Below, piece after piece: positions 10,507-20,127 of a DNA stretch of 64,000 bases. This DNA comes from Paraburkholderia sp. BL23I1N1 (GTDB lineage Bacteria; Pseudomonadota; Gammaproteobacteria; Burkholderiales; Burkholderiaceae): the NCBI RefSeq assembly GCF_003610295.1, contig NZ_RAPV01000002.1, positions 1,302,001-1,366,000 on the forward strand. Direction: 5' to 3'. A program made the position numbers and the translations under genes. Within the stretch, counting starts at the first letter, position 1; the number at the start of each line of letters is the position of its first letter. The notes beneath the pieces are model-generated. The model had not been told where the DNA came from and searched no databases. It worked only from the letters and a program-made list of their open reading frames with translations.

Positions 10507-11532
10507 ATGAACACCGCCACCCAAACCTCCCAGGCTTCAGCCGACAGCGCCACCGAGCGTTTCCGTTACGGCTTCCTGAAGGGCAATCCGCAGCTCACGA
10601 AAAACGGCGAGCTCAAGCATCTGTTGTCGATCGAAGGCTTGCCGAAGGCGATCGTCAATCAGATTCTCGATACCGCCGACCAGTTCGTCAGCGTGACCGA
10701 TCGCGAAGTGAAGAAGGTGCCGCTGTTGCGCGGCAAGTCGGTGTTCAATCTGTTCTTCGAGAACTCGACGCGCACTCGCACCACCTTCGAGATCGCCGCC
10801 ACGCGTTTGTCGGCAGACGTGCTGAATCTGAACATCAATGCTTCGTCGACGAGCAAGGGTGAGTCGCTGCTCGACACGATCAACAACCTCTCGGCGATGC
10901 ACGCCGATATGTTTGTCGTGCGTCATGCATCGAGCGGCGCGCCGTACCTGATCGCCCAGCACTGTGCGCCGCACGTGCACGTGATCAATGCCGGCGACGG
11001 CCGTCACGCACACCCGACCCAGGGTCTGCTCGACATGTACACGATCCGCCACTACAAGAAGGATTTCACGAATCTGCGCGTGGCGATCGTCGGCGACATT
11101 CTGCATTCGCGCGTCGCGCGTTCGGACATTCACGCGCTGACCACGCTCGGCGTGCCGGAAGTGCGCGCGATCGGACCGCGTACGCTGCTGCCGGGCGGTC
11201 TGGAGCAGATGGGCGTGCGCGTTTTCCACAACCTCGACGAAGGTCTGAAAGACGTCGACGTGATCATCATGCTGCGTTTGCAAAATGAGCGGATGAGCGG
11301 CCCGTTGCTGCCTTCGGCGCAGGAGTATTTCAAGAGCTGGGGTTTGACGCCGGAGCGCCTCGCGCTCGCCAAACCCGATGCGATCGTGATGCACCCGGGT
11401 CCGATGAACCGCGGCGTCGAAATCGATTCGCAGGTGGCCGACGGTCCGCAATCGGTGATTCTGAACCAGGTCACGTTCGGTATCGCGGTGCGTATGGCGG
11501 TGATGGGAATCGTCGCGGGCAATCACGATTGA
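10507..11532 (+). CDS. pyrB: Aspartate carbamoyltransferase catalytic chain
   Basis: The 341-residue cytoplasmic enzyme condenses carbamoyl phosphate and aspartate in the second step of pyrimidine synthesis. Visible motifs are the carbamoyl-phosphate loop [12 protein letters not shown], the [12 protein letters not shown] block and [12 protein letters not shown] near the C-terminus. The N-terminus is about 30 residues longer than the E. coli chain, as in the class A type that forms a large assembly with a dihydroorotase-like partner. The next gene encodes exactly such a partner. Confidence 0.97.
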   Translation: MNTATQTSQASADSATERFRYGFLKGNPQLTKNGELKHLLSIEGLPKAIVNQILDTADQFVSVTDREVKKVPLLRGKSVFNLFFENSTRTRTTFEIAATRLSADVLNLNINASSTSKGESLLDTINNLSAMHADMFVVRHASSGAPYLIAQHCAPHVHVINAGDGRHAHPTQGLLDMYTIRHYKKDFTNLRVAIVGDILHSRVARSDIHALTTLGVPEVRAIGPRTLLPGGLEQMGVRVFHNLDEGLKDVDVIIMLRLQNERMSGPLLPSAQEYFKSWGLTPERLALAKPDAIVMHPGPMNRGVEIDSQVADGPQSVILNQVTFGIAVRMAVMGIVAGNHD

Positions 11533-11612
11533 TCTCCCCACGGCGCGCACCAACACACGCGACACGTCACGCAGAACTTAGCTGAACGCTTGGCTAAAAA
11601 TTAAGGCAGCGC

Positions 11613-12893
11613 ATGAAGATTTATATTCAAGGTGGCACGCTGATCGATCCGGCAGCGGGCACCGAACAGCAGCAGGACATTTTTATCGCAGACGGCAAGA
11701 TCGTCGCCATTGGCAATGCGCCTGCTGATTTCCACGCAGAGAAGACGATCGACGCCAAAGGCTTGTCGATCGCACCGGGCCTTGTCGACCTGTCCGCGCG
11801 TTTGCGCGAACCCGGCTACGAACACAAGGCGACGCTCGAATCCGAAATGGCCGCGGCGCTTGCCGGTGGCGTGACGAGTCTCGTGTGTCCGCCGGACACC
11901 GATCCGACGCTCGATGAACCGGGCCTCGTCGAGATGCTCAAGTTCCGTGCGCGCAATCTGGATCAGGCGCATGTGTATCCGCTTGGCGCGTTGACCGTCG
12001 GCCTGAAAGGGCAGGTCATCACCGAGATGGTCGAGCTGACCGAGGCGGGCTGTATCGGCTTTTCGCAGGCCGACGTGCCGGTGGTCGACACGCAGGTATT
12101 GATGCGTGCGTTGCAGTACGCGAAGACCTACGGCTACACCGTGTGGTTGCGTCCGGTCGACGCATATCTCGGCAAGGGAGGCGTGGCCGCGAGCGGCGCG
12201 CTGGCGTCCCGCCTTGGGCTGTCGGGCGTGCCGGTCTCGGCTGAGACGATCGCGCTGCACACGATTTTCGAACTCGTCCGCGTGACCGGCGCACGGGTGC
12301 ATCTGTCGCATGTGTCGTCGGCGGCGGGCATTGAGTTGATGCGCGCGGCCAAGGCCGAAGGTTTGCCCGTGTCGTGCGACGTCACTGTGAATCATGTGCA
12401 TCTGATCGACCTTGACATCGGCTACTTCGACGCGCAATTCCGGCTCGATCCGCCGTTGCGCCAGCAGCGCGATCGCGAAGCGATACGCGCGGGTCTCGTC
12501 GACGGCACGATCGACGCGATCTGCTCCGACCACACGCCCGTCGACGACGACGAAAAGCTTCTGCCGTTCGGTGAAGCCACGCCGGGCGCGACGGGGCTCG
12601 AGTTGTTCCTGTCGCTAACAGTCAAATGGGCCGACGAAACGCGCACGCCGTTGGCCAAGGCGCTGAACCGCATCACCACGGCGCCGGCCGATGTGCTGAA
12701 GCTCGAGGCGGCAGGCCGCATCGCCGTGGGCGCCGTCGCCGATCTCTGCGTGTTCGACCGCCACGCGTATTGGCGCGTCGAGCCGCGTGCATTGAAGAGC
12801 CAGGGGCACAACACGCCGTTCCTCGGCTACGAACTGCCTGCGCGCGTGCGGGCGACCATCGTGTCCGGTCACGTTGCGTTCGAACAGCGCTAA
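11613..12893 (+). CDS. pyrC': Dihydroorotase-like protein PyrC', probably inactive partner of PyrB
   Basis: The 426-residue amidohydrolase-fold protein is homologous to class I dihydroorotase, but the metal-binding H-x-H motif is gone: APGLVDLSARLREPG stands where active enzymes have D-x-H-x-H. Later residues such as HLSHVSS, VNHVHL and CSDHTP remain. Pseudomonads have a non-catalytic PyrC' next to pyrB that is needed for assembly of the aspartate carbamoyltransferase holoenzyme. The same arrangement here implies a structural role. A functional dihydroorotase must then lie elsewhere. It follows pyrB by 80 bases in one operon. Confidence 0.88.
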   Translation: MKIYIQGGTLIDPAAGTEQQQDIFIADGKIVAIGNAPADFHAEKTIDAKGLSIAPGLVDLSARLREPGYEHKATLESEMAAALAGGVTSLVCPPDTDPTLDEPGLVEMLKFRARNLDQAHVYPLGALTVGLKGQVITEMVELTEAGCIGFSQADVPVVDTQVLMRALQYAKTYGYTVWLRPVDAYLGKGGVAASGALASRLGLSGVPVSAETIALHTIFELVRVTGARVHLSHVSSAAGIELMRAAKAEGLPVSCDVTVNHVHLIDLDIGYFDAQFRLDPPLRQQRDREAIRAGLVDGTIDAICSDHTPVDDDEKLLPFGEATPGATGLELFLSLTVKWADETRTPLAKALNRITTAPADVLKLEAAGRIAVGAVADLCVFDRHAYWRVEPRALKSQGHNTPFLGYELPARVRATIVSGHVAFEQR

Positions 12894-12930
12894 TATTCGC
12901 GGCACTGCCCAGTTACGGAAAGCTCTGACA

Positions 12931-13782
12931 ATGAAGCTCGCGTTACGCAAGGCCCGTCTCGTCGCCCATCTGCTGCACGGCATGTGGATCGTTGCGACGC
13001 GCTTTTCCAAGGCAGGTGCGGATGGGCGGCAGACGCTCAACCGCGAATGGTCACTGAAAATGCTGCGTCTATGCGGCATGCGGCTCGTCGTGCATAACGA
13101 CAGCGCACGGCTCGACCGCGGCGCGCTCGTGGTCGCCAATCACATCTCGTGGATCGACATCTACGTGATCAATGCGTGGCGGCCCACGCCGTTCGTTTCG
13201 AAGGCCGAGATCCGGCAGTGGCCGGTGGTCGGCTGGCTGGCGCAGCAACTGGGCACGGTGTTCATCCAGCGCGAGAAGCGCAGCGATGCGAAGCGGATCA
13301 TGCACGAACTGTCCGACCGCCTGGGCGCGGGCGAACTGATGTGCGTGTTTCCCGAAGGGACGACGTCAAACGGCCTGACGCTGCTGCCGTTTCACGCGAA
13401 TATGTTCCAGGCCGCCGTGTCGGCCTCGGTGCCGGTGCAGCCGTTGTGCATCATGTATGAAGACGCGCAGGGCCGGCAATCCACCGCGCCTGCGTATATC
13501 GACGATCTGACGCTGGCTGATTCGCTGAATATGTTGTTGAGCGGCGGGCCGTTGACCGCGCACGTGTATGTCGGCGGGCCGCTCGCGCCGGGCGCGGATC
13601 GACGCACGCTGGCGGCGGAGGCGGAAGGGGTGATTACTGCGGCGTTGCGGGAGATGCAGAGTGGCTTGACGAGGTCCGGTGCTGCGATTGCGGCGTCGAT
13701 TTCATCACTCAGTGCCGCTGACGCTGCCGATACCTCGCCGGCGCTGATCGAACCTGCTGATCAGTCAGGCCGGTCGGCTTAG
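12931..13782 (+). CDS. 1-acyl-sn-glycerol-3-phosphate acyltransferase family (PlsC-like)
   Basis: The 283-residue membrane-associated acyltransferase has the H-x4-D block at H71-D76 (ANHISWIDIY), the substrate block FVSKAEI, an FIQREKR block and the FPEGTTS block at about residues 140-146. This family transfers acyl chains to lysophosphatidate or related acceptors. The C-terminal 50 residues are low-complexity and variable. It lies 37 bases after pyrC', and its stop codon overlaps that of the convergent apaH-like gene. Substrate is not determined. Confidence 0.87.
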   Translation: MKLALRKARLVAHLLHGMWIVATRFSKAGADGRQTLNREWSLKMLRLCGMRLVVHNDSARLDRGALVVANHISWIDIYVINAWRPTPFVSKAEIRQWPVVGWLAQQLGTVFIQREKRSDAKRIMHELSDRLGAGELMCVFPEGTTSNGLTLLPFHANMFQAAVSASVPVQPLCIMYEDAQGRQSTAPAYIDDLTLADSLNMLLSGGPLTAHVYVGGPLAPGADRRTLAAEAEGVITAALREMQSGLTRSGAAIAASISSLSAADAADTSPALIEPADQSGRSA

Positions 13783-14669
13783 TTACCGCCGCCTGGCTCG
13801 CGGCAGGCCTCGCAGTCGACCTGGGTCAGCGTGCGCTCCGCGGGATCTTGTGCAAGGCGCACGACGGAAAGTTTTTCGCCCCATACGCAGCCGGAATCCA
13901 GACCGATCAGGTTGTTGCGCAAGGTCAAACCGAGTGCAGCCCAATGGCCGAACACCACGGTGATATCGGCGGTTTTGCGCGACGGCACGTCGAACCACGG
14001 CATGCTGCCCGGCGGGGCTGAATTCAGGCCGCCGCTGCTGCTGAAATCCATCGCGCCTTCGGCATTGCAGAAGCGGATGCGCGTCAATGCGCTGCACGTC
14101 AGACGCAGACGCTCGATCCCCTTGATGCCTGGCTTCCAGCGATTCGGCTCGTTGCCATAGAGCCCCGCAAGCGTTTCCTTCCAGTCCGGCGCGCGCAGCG
14201 CCCGATGCAATTCGTCGGCGAGTTCCATCGTCAGGGTGGCGTCCCATTGCGGCAGCACGCCCGCATGCACCATCAGCATGCCGTTGTCGAAATGCGCGAG
14301 CGGACGGTGGCGGACCCATTCGAGCAGATCGGCGGCATCTGGCGCGGCGAGAATGTCGTCGATCGTGTCGCCTTTCTTCGATTTGCGAATTCCCGCCGAC
14401 ACCGACAGCAAATGCAGGTCGTGATTGCCCAGCACCGGCACCGCGCGGTCTCCCAACGCAATGATGTCGCGCAGCGTGGCGAGCGATTCGGACCCGCGAT
14501 TGATCAGGTCGCCCGCGAACCATAGCGGTGTGTCTTCGGGCGGGGCGGCCTTGGCCAGCAACTGCTGGAACGACGTGCGGCAGCCTTGCAGGTCGCCGAA
14601 AGCGAGAGGTAGCGGGTGCGGCGACGCGACGGCAGTAGAGGTGGCGATGGAAGCGGTGGAGGATGTCAT
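13779..14669 (-). CDS. apaH: Symmetrical bis(5'-nucleosyl)-tetraphosphatase (ApaH-like)
   Basis: The 296-residue metallophosphatase carries FGDLQGCRTSFQQLL, WFAGDLINRGSESL, VLGNHDLHLL and MVHAGVLPQWD, the D-x-H/GD-x(n)-GNH(D/E) signature blocks in ApaH form. The first motif reads GDLQG rather than GDIHG, as is usual in ApaH. It hydrolyses Ap4A to two ADP. In several Burkholderia genomes apaH marks the edge of the O-antigen locus beside rmlB; here an rmd-like gene lies between them. It is transcribed away from the glycan locus. Confidence 0.92.
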   Translation of the reverse strand: MTSSTASIATSTAVASPHPLPLAFGDLQGCRTSFQQLLAKAAPPEDTPLWFAGDLINRGSESLATLRDIIALGDRAVPVLGNHDLHLLSVSAGIRKSKKGDTIDDILAAPDAADLLEWVRHRPLAHFDNGMLMVHAGVLPQWDATLTMELADELHRALRAPDWKETLAGLYGNEPNRWKPGIKGIERLRLTCSALTRIRFCNAEGAMDFSSSGGLNSAPPGSMPWFDVPSRKTADITVVFGHWAALGLTLRNNLIGLDSGCVWGEKLSVVRLAQDPAERTLTQVDCEACREPGGGN

Positions 14670-14893
14670 CGGGAAGTCGGTGCAGTTCGATACACGCGGT
14701 TACGAACAAGGCGTGCCGTGTTGGGCGGTGCAGCAAGTTAGCGTGACATAATAACCCCTTGAAGCATGGATATCGCGGCATGCGCCTCCAGGAGCCGCCA
14801 GCAACCGGCACGGCCGGGATGTTGTCCGGTGTACTGTTGCCGGCACGCGCGATATTGCACCACAACAGGATGACCCTCGTGAACGGAGAAAGC

Positions 14894-15808
14894 ATGTCGT
14901 CTTCTCATGCGCAGCAACCTATCCGCACGCTCGTCACTGGGGCGAGTGGCTTCACTGGCCGCTATCTGGTCGACAATCTGCTCGGCCGTGGCCATACCGT
15001 GATCGAAACGGTGGGCGGGCGCGACGAGCCTGAAACGCCGACGCGCCTCAGGCTCGACATTACGTCGCCCGATGCGTGCCGGCGCGTGATCGAAACGGTG
15101 CGGCCCGACTACGTCGTGCATCTGGCGGCGATCAGCTTCGTGGGACATAACGATCCGCTCGACTTTTACCGCGTCAACGTGATCGGCACGCTGAATCTGC
15201 TGGAAGCCTGTGCGGCTGTTGGCCATACGCCCCGCAAGCTGCTGATCGCAAGCAGCGCGAATGTTTACGGCAACGTGACGAGCGACGCCATCGACGAAAC
15301 CTTCCCGGTCACGCCGGTGAACCACTATGCCGCCAGCAAGGCGGCGATGGAAACAATGGTGCGGACCTGGTTCGACCGGCTGCCAATTTTGATCGTACGG
15401 CCGTTCAACTACACCGGCCGTGGGCAGACATCGAACTTTCTTGTGCCGAAGATCGTCGAGCATTTCGCGCGGCGCGCGCCAGCTATTGAGCTCGGTAATA
15501 TCGACGTGGCGCGTGATTTTTCGGACGTCCGGTATGTGGCGAGCGCTTATGAGGCTTTGCTTGAGTCGGAGGCCGCTGCGTCGGAGACGGTCAATGTCTG
15601 TACCGGCACGCCTTATACACTGCGAGAGATTCTCTCGGCGGCGAGCGATTTGACCGGGCATGAGATCGAGATTCAGGTCAATCCCGCTTTCGTGCGACAA
15701 ACCGACGTGAAGGTGCTGGCCGGGTCGCCGGCCAAGCTGCGCTCGCTGGTGCCGGAGGTCGAGGCGATTTCGTTTATGGATACGTTGCGGTGGATGTTGG
15801 CGGCTTAG
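14894..15808 (+). CDS. rmd: NDP-sugar reductase, GDP-6-deoxy-D-mannose reductase (Rmd)-like
   Basis: The 304-residue extended short-chain dehydrogenase has the NAD(P) loop VTGASGFTGRYL, the Y-x3-K pair in NHYAASKAAMETM and PFNYTGRGQTSNFLVPKIV, which resembles Rmd and GDP-mannose dehydratase relatives. Rmd reduces GDP-4-keto-6-deoxy-D-mannose to GDP-D-rhamnose. The start is fixed by a ggaga site five bases before ATG at 14894. No gmd is present in the window, so the substrate would have to be supplied from elsewhere. It opens the glycan locus, divergent from apaH. Confidence 0.78.
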   Translation: MSSSHAQQPIRTLVTGASGFTGRYLVDNLLGRGHTVIETVGGRDEPETPTRLRLDITSPDACRRVIETVRPDYVVHLAAISFVGHNDPLDFYRVNVIGTLNLLEACAAVGHTPRKLLIASSANVYGNVTSDAIDETFPVTPVNHYAASKAAMETMVRTWFDRLPILIVRPFNYTGRGQTSNFLVPKIVEHFARRAPAIELGNIDVARDFSDVRYVASAYEALLESEAAASETVNVCTGTPYTLREILSAASDLTGHEIEIQVNPAFVRQTDVKVLAGSPAKLRSLVPEVEAISFMDTLRWMLAA

Positions 15809-16069
15809 GGGAATTTGTGACGCTTTGTGTCCAACTGTCCTGTTCCCACCATTCAGCAGACCGGTGTGATCAGGCTTTTTCAGGTTGTTCGGGTACGGAT
15901 TTTGACCGGCTCGGCTCTATAATCGGGGCTTAATAAAATCGGCGTTTCAGCGTCTGTCCACGAGGGGCAGGGGTTGCCGCGGACGTCGACACACAGTGAA
16001 CACGACAACGCGAGGTGAGCGGACCAGCAGGCCGAGTTGGTCCGCCACTACCATCTAGAAGGAAATTTC
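15809..16069 (+). promoter_or_regulatory. Leader region of the rml operon
   Basis: No gene. TATAAT at 15918-15923 is the best -10 box. TTGACC lies only ten bases upstream, which is too close to be its -35. The long leader before rmlB suggests a promoter here. No JUMPStart sequence was recognised. Confidence 0.3.
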
Positions 16070-17131
16070 ATGATCCTGGTAACGGGCGGTGCCGGATTTA
16101 TCGGTGCCAATTTCGTGCTCGACTTGCTGGATACATCGGACGAAGCGGTGTTGAACGTAGACAAGCTGACCTACGCCGGCAATCTGGGTACGCTCAAGTC
16201 ACAACAGGCCAATCCTCGACATGTGTTCGTGCGAGCCGATATCTGCGATCGCGCCGTGCTCGACGCGCTCTTCGCCGAGCACAAGCCGCGTGCCGTGCTG
16301 CACTTTGCCGCTGAAAGCCACGTGGACCGTTCGATCCACGGCCCGGCAGATTTTGTGCAGACCAACGTGGTCGGCACTTTTACGCTGCTCGAAGCCACCC
16401 GTCAGTACTGGAATACGCTCGGCGAAGCCGACAAGGCCGCGTTCCGTTTCCTGCACGTCTCAACCGACGAAGTGTTCGGCTCGCTGTCCGCTACCGATCC
16501 GCAATTCTCCGAAACCACGCCGTACGCGCCGAATAGCCCCTATTCGGCCACCAAGGCGGGTTCCGACCATCTAGTGCGTGCTTACCATCACACGTATGGC
16601 CTGCCGGTGCTCACCACGAACTGCTCGAACAACTACGGCCCGTACCAGTTCCCCGAGAAGCTGATTCCACTGATGATCGCCAATGCGCTCGGCGGCAAGG
16701 CGCTGCCGGTTTACGGCGACGGTCAGAACGTGCGCGACTGGTTGTATGTCGGCGACCATTGCAGCGCGATCCGCGAAGTGCTCGCGCGCGGCACGCCGGG
16801 CGAGACGTACAACATCGGCGGCTGGAACGAAAAGAAGAACCTCGACGTTGTGCATACGCTGTGCGACTTGCTCGATCAATTGCGTCCGAAGGCGAGTGCT
16901 TCGTACCGCGACCAGATCACCTACGTGAAGGATCGTCCGGGCCACGATCGTCGTTATGCGATCGACGCGCGCAAGCTTGAACGCGAACTCGGCTGGACGC
17001 CCGCGGAAACCTTCGAGACCGGACTCGCGAAAACGGTTCGTTGGTATCTCGAGCATCAGACGTGGGTCGACGAAGTGGCTTCCGGTGAATATAGGAAGTG
17101 GGTCGAGACGAATTACTCCCAACGTTCATAA
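16070..17131 (+). CDS. rmlB: dTDP-glucose 4,6-dehydratase
   Basis: The 353-residue NAD-dependent enzyme converts dTDP-glucose to dTDP-4-keto-6-deoxyglucose. It starts [20 protein letters not shown], has [19 protein letters not shown], the catalytic [15 protein letters not shown] and [15 protein letters not shown], all diagnostic of RmlB. An aaggaaa site precedes the ATG. It is the first gene of rmlB-rmlA-rmlC-rmlD, the dTDP-L-rhamnose pathway. Confidence 0.98.
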   Translation: MILVTGGAGFIGANFVLDLLDTSDEAVLNVDKLTYAGNLGTLKSQQANPRHVFVRADICDRAVLDALFAEHKPRAVLHFAAESHVDRSIHGPADFVQTNVVGTFTLLEATRQYWNTLGEADKAAFRFLHVSTDEVFGSLSATDPQFSETTPYAPNSPYSATKAGSDHLVRAYHHTYGLPVLTTNCSNNYGPYQFPEKLIPLMIANALGGKALPVYGDGQNVRDWLYVGDHCSAIREVLARGTPGETYNIGGWNEKKNLDVVHTLCDLLDQLRPKASASYRDQITYVKDRPGHDRRYAIDARKLERELGWTPAETFETGLAKTVRWYLEHQTWVDEVASGEYRKWVETNYSQRS

Positions 17132-17141
17132 GGGATTCGAG

Positions 17142-18023
17142 ATGGCGCGCAAAGGCATTATTCTCGCTGGCGGTTCCGGCACTCGCCTGTACCCGATTAC
17201 GCAGGTTGTATCGAAGCAACTCCTGCCGGTGTACGACAAACCGATGATCTACTATCCGCTGTCAACGCTGATGATCGCCGGCATTCGCGATGTGCTGATT
17301 ATCTCGACCCCCGAGGACACGCCGCGTTTCACGGCGATGCTCGGCGACGGCAGCCAGTGGGGAATGAATTTCCAGTACGCAGTACAGCCGTCGCCGGACG
17401 GGCTCGCACAGGCCTTCGTGATCGGTCGCGACTTCATTGGCAACGAGACATCGGCGTTGATTCTCGGTGACAACATTTTCTATGGCCATGATCTCGCGAG
17501 CCAACTCAGCCACGCGAACCAGCGCACTGATGGCGCGACCGTATTCGCATATCACGTGCAGGATCCCGAACGATACGGCGTGGTCGAGTTCGACAAGGAT
17601 TTTCGCGCGCTGTCGATCGAAGAAAAGCCGCTCACACCGCGTTCGAATTACGCGGTCACTGGTCTTTACTTCTACGACCGAGACGTCTGCAACATTGCCG
17701 CCGACATCAAGCCCTCCGCGCGTGGCGAGCTTGAAATCACCGACGTCAATTCGACGTACCTGAAGACCGGCAATCTGAGCGTCGAGCTAATGGGGCGCGG
17801 CTACGCATGGCTCGATACTGGCACGCACGATTCACTGATCGATGCGGCGACTTTTATCGCGACCTTGCAGAAACGCCAAGGCCTCGTGGTTGCGTGCCCT
17901 GAGGAGGTGGCGTTTCGTCAGCGCTGGATCGACGCGGAACAGGTCGAACGGCTCGCCAGGCCTCTCGCGAAGAACGCCTACGGCAAATATCTGCTCAAGC
18001 TCGTTTCGGATCCTCTCGCATGA
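17142..18023 (+). CDS. rmlA: Glucose-1-phosphate thymidylyltransferase
   Basis: The 293-residue nucleotidyltransferase makes dTDP-glucose from glucose-1-phosphate and d[23 protein letters not shown] is the nucleotide-binding signature, followed by [39 protein letters not shown] and [11 protein letters not shown]. Length is normal. It begins ten bases after rmlB and overlaps rmlC by an ATGA junction. First step of dTDP-L-rhamnose synthesis. Confidence 0.98.
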   Translation: MARKGIILAGGSGTRLYPITQVVSKQLLPVYDKPMIYYPLSTLMIAGIRDVLIISTPEDTPRFTAMLGDGSQWGMNFQYAVQPSPDGLAQAFVIGRDFIGNETSALILGDNIFYGHDLASQLSHANQRTDGATVFAYHVQDPERYGVVEFDKDFRALSIEEKPLTPRSNYAVTGLYFYDRDVCNIAADIKPSARGELEITDVNSTYLKTGNLSVELMGRGYAWLDTGTHDSLIDAATFIATLQKRQGLVVACPEEVAFRQRWIDAEQVERLARPLAKNAYGKYLLKLVSDPLA

Positions 18024-18571
18024 AACTCAACGTCATTCCGACCTCGCTCCCGGAAGTGAAAATCGTCGAACCTAAGGTGTTTGCGGATGCTCGCGGGTTT
18101 TTCTTCGAAAGCTTCAACGCGAAAGAATTCGCGGAAGCGCTCGGCGTCAATGCCGAGTTTGTGCAGGACAACCACTCGTTGTCCGCGAAGAACGTCGTAC
18201 GCGGCTTGCACTATCAGCTCGTGCGGCCGCAGGGCAAGCTCGTGCGCGTCGTGTCGGGCGAAGTGTTCGACGTCGCGGTCGATATCCGCAAGGGTTCGCC
18301 GACGTTCGGTCAATGGGCGGGCGAGCGGCTGAGCGCGGAAAACAAGCGGCAGATGTGGATTCCGGCCGGCTTCGCGCACGGCTTCGCTGTGTTGTCGGAG
18401 CAGGCCGAGTTTCTGTACAAGACGACCGATTACTGGTTTGCCGAACATGAGCGTTGCATGCTGTGGAACGATTCGCGGATCGGCATCGAATGGCCGCTCG
18501 AGGGCGAGCCGCTGTTGGCCGCGAAAGACGCGGCCGCGCCGCACCTGGCCGATGCCGAATTGCCGGATTGA
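18020..18571 (+). CDS. rmlC: dTDP-4-dehydrorhamnose 3,5-epimerase
   Basis: The 183-residue cupin epimerase carries the RmlC blocks [51 protein letters not shown] and [13 protein letters not shown], including the catalytic His of LHYQ. It epimerises C3 and C5 of dTDP-4-keto-6-deoxyglucose. Start and stop are tightly coupled with rmlA and rmlD. Confidence 0.98.
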   Translation: MKLNVIPTSLPEVKIVEPKVFADARGFFFESFNAKEFAEALGVNAEFVQDNHSLSAKNVVRGLHYQLVRPQGKLVRVVSGEVFDVAVDIRKGSPTFGQWAGERLSAENKRQMWIPAGFAHGFAVLSEQAEFLYKTTDYWFAEHERCMLWNDSRIGIEWPLEGEPLLAAKDAAAPHLADAELPD

Positions 18572-18582
18572 AGGGGCGAATC

Positions 18583-19479
18583 ATGAACGAGCAGCGCGTC
18601 GTGTTGTTGACCGGCATTAACGGTCAGGTCGGTTTCGAATTGCAACGCAGTTTGCAGGGGCTGGGCAAAATCGTTGCGCTCGATCGCAGCCGGCTGGATC
18701 TGCGCGATCCGCAGCAAATTCGCGACGTTGTACGCGCGACTAAACCGGCGGTGATCGTCAATCCGGCTGCGTATACCGCGGTTGACGCGGCGGAAACCGA
18801 CGTCGTGGGTGCTACGCAGCTCAACGTTGACGCGCCGCGCGTATTCGCAGAGGAAGCAAAGCGCATAGGCGCCGCGCTCGTCCACTACTCCACTGATTAC
18901 GTGTTCGACGGCACGAAGCACGGCGCGTACGTCGAGGGCGATCAGACCGGTCCACAAAACGTGTATGGCCGGACCAAGCTCGCGGGCGAGGCGGCGATTG
19001 CCGACACCGGCTGCGATCATTTGATCCTGCGCACAAGCTGGGTGTATGGCATGCGTGGCAAGAACTTCCTGCTGACAATGCTGCGCCTCGGCGCGGAGCG
19101 CGACGAACTGAGTGTCGTCGCCGATCAGCATGGCGCCCCGACGTGGGCGAACACGATCGCGTCCTTGACGTCGAATGTGCTCGCGGAATCCATCGCGGGC
19201 GGTGCAAACGAGGTTCGTGACTGGTGGCGCAGGCATTCGGGCGTCTATCATCTGACCGCGTCCGGTGCGACCTCGTGGCACGGTTTCGCTGAGGCGATCT
19301 TCGAAATGGCGGGCGACGGCAAGTGTCCACTGGTCAAGCCGATTCCCGCAGCTTCTTATCCGACGCCCGCCGCGCGGCCAGCCAATTCGGCGCTGTCGAA
19401 CGACAGGTTGGCTGCCGCGTTCGGGCTTCGCGCGCCGGACTGGCGTGACGCCCTGCGCTTGTGCCTCGAAGGCCGTTGA
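18583..19479 (+). CDS. rmlD: dTDP-4-dehydrorhamnose reductase
   Basis: The 298-residue NAD(P)H-dependent reductase completes dTDP-L-rhamnose. It has LLTGINGQVGFELQRSL, NPAAYTAVDAAETD, STDYVFDG, VYGRTKLAGEAAI and LRTSWVYGMRGKNF, all typical. ATG at 18583 lies 11 bases after rmlC, behind aagggg. Together with rmlBAC it supplies L-rhamnose for the surface glycan. Confidence 0.97.
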   Translation: MNEQRVVLLTGINGQVGFELQRSLQGLGKIVALDRSRLDLRDPQQIRDVVRATKPAVIVNPAAYTAVDAAETDVVGATQLNVDAPRVFAEEAKRIGAALVHYSTDYVFDGTKHGAYVEGDQTGPQNVYGRTKLAGEAAIADTGCDHLILRTSWVYGMRGKNFLLTMLRLGAERDELSVVADQHGAPTWANTIASLTSNVLAESIAGGANEVRDWWRRHSGVYHLTASGATSWHGFAEAIFEMAGDGKCPLVKPIPAASYPTPAARPANSALSNDRLAAAFGLRAPDWRDALRLCLEGR

Positions 19480-19524
19480 TCAGCGCCAGGGTCATTCCCG
19501 TTTCGCTGAGCAAGGAGAACTACG

Positions 19525-20106
19525 ATGTCAAAGCGTGAGCGCATCCGAATGCTGTCAGTGGAGGCGTTGTCCAGCAAGCGGCAACGACTCGACTTTCAGA
19601 CCTTCGAGTACGAACGTGACGACGGCAGCAGGCAGGTACTGAGCCGCGAGATCTACCATGTCGGCGACGGCGCGACCGCGCTGCTGTATGACCTTGCGCG
19701 GCGCACAGTGATCCTCGTGAATCAGTTCAGATTACCCGCATATCTGCGCGGTGAGAGCGGCTGGGTGCTGGAGACGCCCGCCGGTTTTCTCGACGGCTCG
19801 GCGCCAGAAGTGCGCGCGCGCGACGAGGTTGCCGAGGAAGCCGGCTATCGCGTCGGCGAGATGCGCAAGGTGTTCGAAGCGCTGATGATTCCGGGCTGCG
19901 TGACGCATGTCGTGCATGGTTTCGTCGCACCCTACACCGCGGCCGACCGGATCGACGCGGGTGGCGGACTTATCGACGAAGGCGAGGATATCGCGGTCGT
20001 CGAACTGACGATCGACCGTGCGCTCGGCATGATCGTCAGCGGCGAGATCACCGATGCGAAGACGATCATGCTGCTCCAGCACGCGGCGCTTCATTTGTTC
20101 CACTAG
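19525..20106 (+). CDS. Nudix hydrolase, NudK-like sugar-nucleotide pyrophosphatase
   Basis: A 193-residue hydrolase whose nudix box lies in AGFLDGSAPEVRARDEVAEEAGYRVG. The usual R-E pair reads R-D-E, similar to the R-K-E of E. coli NudK (GDP-mannose pyrophosphatase). The preceding VNQFRLPAYLRG is also a family feature. It follows rmlD by 45 bases with an aaggag site and so probably belongs to the rml operon. Cleavage of an NDP-sugar is likely; the substrate is not known. Confidence 0.82.
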   Translation: MSKRERIRMLSVEALSSKRQRLDFQTFEYERDDGSRQVLSREIYHVGDGATALLYDLARRTVILVNQFRLPAYLRGESGWVLETPAGFLDGSAPEVRARDEVAEEAGYRVGEMRKVFEALMIPGCVTHVVHGFVAPYTAADRIDAGGGLIDEGEDIAVVELTIDRALGMIVSGEITDAKTIMLLQHAALHLFH

Positions 20107-20127
20107 GCGTGAAGCACACGCCGCGCG

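Noticed and set aside
10537..11565. Long minus-strand open frame opposite pyrB
   Set aside because: Arginine- and histidine-rich shadow of a GC-rich gene; pyrB motifs are on the plus strand.
15902..15923. Apparent promoter TTGACC and TATAAT before the rml operon
   Set aside because: Spacing between the boxes is only ten bases, too short for a sigma-70 promoter; kept only as a leader region.
20106..20122. Small hairpin between the nudix gene and the ankyrin gene
   Set aside because: Six-base stem with no T tract; not supported as a terminator.
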